In this document: piece after piece, positions 59,902-64,000 of the stretch
Layout of the letters: each line of letters opens with the position of its first letter
Numbering within the stretch: the stretch's first letter is position 1
Origin: Corynebacterium choanae
GTDB lineage: Bacteria > Actinomycetota > Actinomycetes > Mycobacteriales > Mycobacteriaceae
Assembly: GCF_003813965.1 (NCBI RefSeq)
Contig: NZ_CP033896.1
Coordinates: 2,232,001 to 2,296,000, forward strand
Direction of reading: 5' to 3'
Length of the DNA: 64,000 nt
The notes under the pieces: model-generated
What the model saw: the letters and a program-made list of their open reading frames with translations, nothing else
The model's database searches: none
Told to the model about the DNA's origin: nothing
Made by a program: the position numbers and the translations under genes

Positions 59902-62900
59902 TTAGCGGAAATCGCGGGATCCGCGGGTGAGATATTCCGCCAACGGTAGGGGGGAGAGTTTGTCGGCAACAATACTGACTGCACCTGAAGCGTTTTCCAC
60001 AATGCCACGAACAGTGAGGGCTTTCGCAGTGCGGGCAAGTTTTTCTTGGCGACGCCACAGTCCTTGGGAAACCACAATATTCATCAAGCCGGTTTCGTCT
60101 TCCATTCCAAAAAAGGTCACTCCACCGGCGGTTTTCGGGGCTTGACGGTGGGTGACCATGCCGGCGATGGTAACCCGGGTGCCGTGGGCAACAGTAGATA
60201 GTTGTGCCGCAGGGATGATCCCTTCAGCTTGGAGAGCATCCCGCAGGAGGGCCAGTGGCTGATCTTCTACCGTGATGCCGGTGGCGGCGATTTGGGTGGC
60301 AGCAAGTTCAAATGCGCTCATTCCTGGTAATGGTGGCGGTGTCACCGAGGAAAGTCCGGCAAGCATGCCGGGCTGTTCGGTGGCTGCCACCCCGGCTTCC
60401 CACAGGGCTTGCCGGCGTGAGAGTCCAAAATCAGCAAAGCAGCCGGCTTTCGCCAGGGCGGATGCTTGCGCCACGGTGAGCTGTGCCCGGCGCGCCACGT
60501 CGGCGATGGAGCAGAATTCACCGTCGGCTTCCCGGGCGGCCACGATCCGGTCGGCGGCGGCACTGCCAAGTCCGTTGACGCTGTCCAAACCGAGACGGAT
60601 TGCCCCGTTGGGGGCTTCGGCTTGGGCGTTGGAGTGTTGGATGCTCACCGGCAGGATGGTGACTCCGTGGCGGCGGGCATCACTGATCAACGATTGGGGA
60701 GAGTAAAACCCCATTGGTTGTGCCCGCAGGAGGCCAACACAGAATTCAGCTGGATAAAAATATTTAAACCAGGCGGAATAGTAGACGAGGGCGGCGAAGG
60801 ATTGGGAGTGGGATTCAGGAAATCCGTAGGCGGCGAAGGCCACCATTTTTACCCAGAGGGTTTCGGCGATGTCGCCGGTGATGTTGTTGGTTTCGGCAAG
60901 TCCGGTGAAGAAACGCTGTTTGAGGCGTTCCATTTTTCTCACCGAGCGTTTATTTCCCATGGCGCGGCGGAGAGAATCGGCTTCCGCCCCGGTGAATCCG
61001 GCGGCGTCGCGAGCTATTTGCATGAGTTGTTCTTGAAAGAGGGGAATGCCAAGGGTTTTGCGGAGGGCGCCTGCAAGGACGGGATGGTCATAGACGACTG
61101 GTTCTTCCCCGTTGCGGCGCCGAATATAGGGGTGCACACTGCCGCCTTGGATTGGCCCTGGGCGGATGAGGGCGACTTCGACGACAAGGTCGAAAAAGCA
61201 ACGGGGTTTTAACCGTGGGAGGGTTGCCATTTGGGCGCGGGATTCCACTTGGAACACCCCGACTGCGTCGGCATTGCAGAGCATGTCGTAGACCCGGGGA
61301 TCATCCGGGTCGATCGTCCACAGGTCGATGGTGATGCCGCGATGTGTAGCGACTTGGTCGACCATGTGGTGAAGCGCTTCGAGCATGCCAAGTCCTAGCA
61401 GGTCGAATTTGACAAGTCCGGCGTAGGCGCAGTCGTCTTTATCCCATTGGACAACGCTGCGACCGGCTTTTCGTGCCCATTCGGTGGGCACGACTTGGGC
61501 GACTGGCCGGTCACAGATCACCATGCCGCCGGAATGAATACCGAGGTGGCGGGGTTGTTCTTGGAGTCCTGCCGCCAGCGCGAGCACATCAGCAGGTGGT
61601 TCGTGGGTGCCTTTCGCCCACGTGTCGCAGGCACCTTGGGGATATCCAAGAGCACGGCCAGCATCCCGGATAGCGCCTTTGCGACGATAGGTGATGACGT
61701 TGGCGACTTGGGCAGCATTGTCTCGTCCATAGGTGTCGTAGACGTATTGGATGACTTCTTCCCGCCGGGTGGATTCAATATCAAGGTCAATATCGGGCGG
61801 CCCGTCCCGTTCCGGGGAGAGAAAACGTTCAAAGAGCAAACCGGCGGCAACCGGTTCAACAACAGTGATCCCCAGAGCGAAGCACACCACCGAGTTGGCG
61901 GCAGAGCCGCGTCCTTGACAGTAGATGTTATTGCGGCGGCAAAAGTCGACAATGTCACAGACGATGAGGAAATAGCCGTCGAATCCGAGTTGGCTGATGA
62001 TGGCAAGTTCGTGGGCGATATGGGTTTGGGCGCGGGTATACAGTGCCGCCGGGCGGGTGGCGTAGCGCTGCGGGGCACGTTCGTCGACAAGGTGGCGCAG
62101 CCACGAGGCATCGGTGTGGCCAGGTGGAACAGCAACATTGGGAAGCTGGGGGGCGATGAGTTCGAGCGGAAAGCTGATCGAGGCCGCAAATTGGACAGTG
62201 TGCTGCAGAAGTGCCGCGGTCTCGGGCATTGCCCGCAGCAGGGTGGCGCCGCCGCGGATCCATTGGCCGCCCATTGCAGGCAGATCACCCCGGTGAGTGG
62301 TTAAATCTTCCCGCTCCCGGAGGGCATGTTTGGCGGCAGCGATATGGAGTTCGTCGCGGGTGGCAGCATTTGGCCGCGCGGAAACAATCATGGCTAAACC
62401 GAATCGTTGCGCACATGCAGACAGCAGCCGAAAATTATCGTCATCAGTGGGGCTCATCGTGTACACATGACAGCACACAACTGATGCCGCTCCGAAGGCT
62501 GCGACGAGCGTGTCGGCCGCATCAATCCAACTGGCATCCAAGAGCACATACACATCATCGCCAAGGGCTGCTGCTAGCTCCTCGAGTGGTGGATAGCAGG
62601 TGCGGTCTTTCTCCCCGGCAGCCATGCGAGCACGGGCAATAACCTGTGAAAGCCGCTGATAACCGACCGGGCCGCGACATACCACTGGAAGAATGCCCAA
62701 GGGGTGGGAAAGTTCCGCACCAAAAACCGTATCGATACCCACTTCGGCTGCGGCTTGGGCTACTTGCGCGGCACCATAGAAACCATCTCGGTCAAGTAAA
62801 CCGATAGCGGTAAGGCCTTGTGCTTTTGCTGTCCGCACCATTGCCTCCGGGGTGGAAGCCCCGTAGAGAAAATGAAAACAGCTACTAGCCCACACTTCCG

Positions 62901-63099
62901 CGAAGGGAACAGTTGACCCAGTTTTCGACGATGCACCACTAGCCTGTTCGTTCGAATCATCCCCATTTTCTAGGGAAGACTGCTCGCCAGAAGGCGTGCC
63001 TAAATATCGTGGGGAAAGTTTCCCTTTATAGGCTTGATCCAGTTCTTTCCAACTCAGCGACTCCCCATTAATTCCCACCGGTGTCGGCTGCCATCGCAT
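59902..63099 (-). CDS. dnaE2: error-prone DNA polymerase III alpha subunit homolog
   Basis: A damage-inducible C-family polymerase used in translesion synthesis with ImuA'/ImuB in actinobacteria. The 1,065-aa protein (start ATG 63097-63099, after AGG) has a PHP domain (about 65-290), a polymerase core with PDIDLDIES (catalytic aspartates) and GRGSAANSVVCFALG, the tandem HhH region, and a C-terminal OB fold (TRVTIAGMVTHRQAPKTAGG). The PHP motif is badly altered: EVWASSCFHFLYGAS stands where an HxH motif is expected, and LLDRDG where TDHDG is usual, so metal-dependent exonuclease activity is unlikely. imuA' and imuB are not in the window. A LexA-like box lies 21 bp before the start. Confidence 0.93.
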   Translation of the reverse strand: MRWQPTPVGINGESLSWKELDQAYKGKLSPRYLGTPSGEQSSLENGDDSNEQASGASSKTGSTVPFAEVWASSCFHFLYGASTPEAMVRTAKAQGLTAIGLLDRDGFYGAAQVAQAAAEVGIDTVFGAELSHPLGILPVVCRGPVGYQRLSQVIARARMAAGEKDRTCYPPLEELAAALGDDVYVLLDASWIDAADTLVAAFGAASVVCCHVYTMSPTDDDNFRLLSACAQRFGLAMIVSARPNAATRDELHIAAAKHALREREDLTTHRGDLPAMGGQWIRGGATLLRAMPETAALLQHTVQFAASISFPLELIAPQLPNVAVPPGHTDASWLRHLVDERAPQRYATRPAALYTRAQTHIAHELAIISQLGFDGYFLIVCDIVDFCRRNNIYCQGRGSAANSVVCFALGITVVEPVAAGLLFERFLSPERDGPPDIDLDIESTRREEVIQYVYDTYGRDNAAQVANVITYRRKGAIRDAGRALGYPQGACDTWAKGTHEPPADVLALAAGLQEQPRHLGIHSGGMVICDRPVAQVVPTEWARKAGRSVVQWDKDDCAYAGLVKFDLLGLGMLEALHHMVDQVATHRGITIDLWTIDPDDPRVYDMLCNADAVGVFQVESRAQMATLPRLKPRCFFDLVVEVALIRPGPIQGGSVHPYIRRRNGEEPVVYDHPVLAGALRKTLGIPLFQEQLMQIARDAAGFTGAEADSLRRAMGNKRSVRKMERLKQRFFTGLAETNNITGDIAETLWVKMVAFAAYGFPESHSQSFAALVYYSAWFKYFYPAEFCVGLLRAQPMGFYSPQSLISDARRHGVTILPVSIQHSNAQAEAPNGAIRLGLDSVNGLGSAAADRIVAAREADGEFCSIADVARRAQLTVAQASALAKAGCFADFGLSRRQALWEAGVAATEQPGMLAGLSSVTPPPLPGMSAFELAATQIAATGITVEDQPLALLRDALQAEGIIPAAQLSTVAHGTRVTIAGMVTHRQAPKTAGGVTFFGMEDETGLMNIVVSQGLWRRQEKLARTAKALTVRGIVENASGAVSIVADKLSPLPLAEYLTRGSRDFR

Positions 63100-63119
63100 G
63101 CGCAACAGCCTAGCGTTAG

Positions 63120-63135
63120 TCGAACATTTGCGCAA
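63120..63135. promoter_or_regulatory. candidate LexA (SOS) box upstream of dnaE2
   Basis: TCGAAC-ATTT-GCGCAA has a perfect left half of the actinobacterial SOS box TCGAAC-N4-GTTCGA and 9 of 12 arm matches overall. TATATT on the minus strand (63134-63139) is a possible dnaE2 -10 overlapping it. dnaE2 is a known LexA target in mycobacteria. Confidence 0.45.
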
Positions 63136-63320
63136 TATAATCACCACTCCGCACACCGGTGAGTGTTCACAACCGCCACCGACCCCTGCCCAACCTTGCA
63201 AACCCGCCAGCGAAAGTAGCGCTTTCACCCATCCGCCTATCCATCAAGATTTGCTAGCTGCCATTCACCACCCCCACTCCCCCATTCAGGCAGCATGAGC
63301 CAGTACCGCAACAAAGAAAG

Positions 63321-63342
63321 TGAACCAAGCGGTTCAGTTTTT
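63321..63342 (+). terminator. orphan rightward terminator upstream of metQ
   Basis: TGAACC-AAGC-GGTTCA (63321-63336) is followed by GTTTTT. No rightward gene lies upstream of it, so it may end a small RNA or an antisense transcript, or attenuate a long metQ leader. Confidence 0.6.
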
Positions 63343-63550
63343 CCCGTAAACCCCCTTAGAAAATCGCAAACTAGACCGCTAGGTCACCCCCTGGCGACAC
63401 ACTGTGGGAAAGGACACACCATTGCTCACATGTTTCTAAAGTCACATCAATACCCGGGCGCGAACTGGCATTTTCCTACATTTTTCCCCTCGTCCAGACT
63501 TGCGGACAGGCAAAAATCGTCACCCAACCGTGCCCACATTCACCGCCAAC

Positions 63551-63566
63551 TAGACCGAGCTGTACA
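63551..63566. promoter_or_regulatory. candidate McbR operator 1 before metQ
   Basis: TAGAC-CGAGCT-GTACA matches 8 of 10 arm bases of TAGAC-N6-GTCTA. It covers the place where a -35 would lie if TACATT (63585-63590) is the -10. Confidence 0.45.
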
Positions 63567-63602
63567 CAACTAATTGCGGGGTGCTACATTCTCAGCAAGC
63601 AA

Positions 63603-63618
63603 TAGAAAGCTCTGTCTA
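63603..63618. promoter_or_regulatory. candidate McbR operator 2 before metQ
   Basis: TAGAA-AGCTCT-GTCTA matches 9 of 10 arm bases of the McbR consensus and ends 18 bp before the metQ ATG. Its spacer AGCTCT equals that of the metY site. It lies 52 bp from the first site, about five helical turns. Confidence 0.6.
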
Positions 63619-63636
63619 GAAATTGAGGTTAATCCC

Positions 63637-64000
63637 ATGAACATCCGTCGTAACACCGCCGTCGCCAGCGCCGCCCTCGTAGCCGCCGTGTCCCTGGCTG
63701 CCTGCTCCTCCGATAGCGCCGAGACCACCACTTCAAGCGCCTCCAGCGCTGCCGCTGAAGCCACCAGCAAAATCACTATCGGCACCACCGACGCGTCCAA
63801 GTCTGCCTGGCAGGTCTTCGAACAAGAAGCTAAAGATCAAGGCATTGAACTCAACGTTGTATCCTTCAACGACTACACCGTGCCCAACAAAGCCCTGTCT
63901 GAAGGCCAAATCGACGTCAACCTCTTCCAGCATCTGAAGTTCCTGTCGGAATATAATGCCAACACCGGCGACAACCTTGTACCAGTCGGCGCCACCGAAA
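63637..64000 (+). CDS. metQ: methionine ABC transporter substrate-binding lipoprotein, N-terminal part
   Basis: The first 121 codons of an NLPA-family lipoprotein that captures methionine for the MetNI importer. A lipoprotein signal peptide ends in the lipobox LAAC (Cys about residue 23), followed by a Ser/Thr-rich linker, then KITIGTTDASKSAWQVFEQEA, VVSFNDYTVPNKALSEGQID and NLFQHLKFL, typical of MetQ. The gene runs off the window; metN and metI are expected nearby. Start ATG 63637 has GAGG upstream. Two McbR-like repeats flank its presumed promoter. In C. glutamicum metQ is also next to dnaE2, as I recall. Confidence 0.92.
   Translation, partial: MNIRRNTAVASAALVAAVSLAACSSDSAETTTSSASSAAAEATSKITIGTTDASKSAWQVFEQEAKDQGIELNVVSFNDYTVPNKALSEGQIDVNLFQHLKFLSEYNANTGDNLVPVGATE

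Larger units (their letters stand above)
63100..63636. other. intergenic region between divergent dnaE2 and metQ
   Basis: About 540 bp. From left to right it holds a LexA-like box (63120-63135), an orphan rightward terminator (63321-63342), and two McbR-like repeats (63551-63566 and 63603-63618) around a possible metQ -10 (TACATT, 63585-63590). No gene is recognisable in it. Confidence 0.6.

Overview
The window looks like a Corynebacterium chromosome, probably not C. glutamicum itself. Supporting signs are the adjacent ctaD, nrdF and ftn genes, a monomeric NADP-isocitrate dehydrogenase, metY/metX, mctC with its DUF485 partner, DUF3017 next to folD, dnaE2 next to metQ, and many surface proteins with corynebacterial-type anchors. 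I see no rRNA, tRNA, CRISPR array, insertion sequence or prophage. By my calls about 18% of the window (roughly 11.6 kb) is gene-free, with two gaps of about 1 kb.

Layout. 0-0.4 kb: start of ctaD. 1.5-13.2 kb: one giant secreted, sortase-type surface protein (about 3,896 aa) between ctaD and nrdF. 13.5-15.9 kb: nrdF (class Ib ribonucleotide reductase) and ftn (ferritin). 16.2-20.4 kb: lpdA-like flavoprotein, M20 amidohydrolase, upp. 20.5-23.7 kb: two overlapping genes for a small helical protein and an NlpC/P60 hydrolase, both without signal peptides, then a conserved hypothetical. 23.9-26.7 kb: adenosine deaminase and a D,D-carboxypeptidase. 26.8-37.4 kb: three secreted proteins sharing a cysteine-bounded N-terminal domain, interleaved with yihY and the DUF485-mctC acetate/pyruvate uptake pair. 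37.6-42.2 kb: DnaQ-like exonuclease, secreted protein, trpS, xth. 42.4-46.6 kb: icd and a DrrAB-type ABC exporter. 47-53 kb: pit phosphate transporter, secreted protein, metY, metX. 53-59.7 kb: DUF2892, folD-DUF3017, trmL, membrane protein, CPBP protease, VanW-like protein. 59.9-64 kb: dnaE2 and the start of metQ.

Links between genes. metY, metX and metQ belong to methionine and sulfur metabolism; metY and metQ have upstream inverted repeats of the McbR type (TAGAC-N6-GTCTA), two of them before metQ. nrdF and ftn are linked to metal handling, and a DtxR-like palindrome sits just before ftn. dnaE2 has a LexA-like box just upstream. Envelope functions dominate the rest: the giant adhesin-like protein, the three-paralog family, the NlpC/P60 hydrolase, the carboxypeptidase and the VanW protein.

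Most notable are the giant protein, whose 15 consecutive repeats each hold exactly one cysteine pair; the paralogous envelope-protein family around mctC; and several candidate operators and RNA hairpins (metQ, metY, dnaE2, ftn, icd, trpS). All regulatory calls rest on pattern matching by eye.
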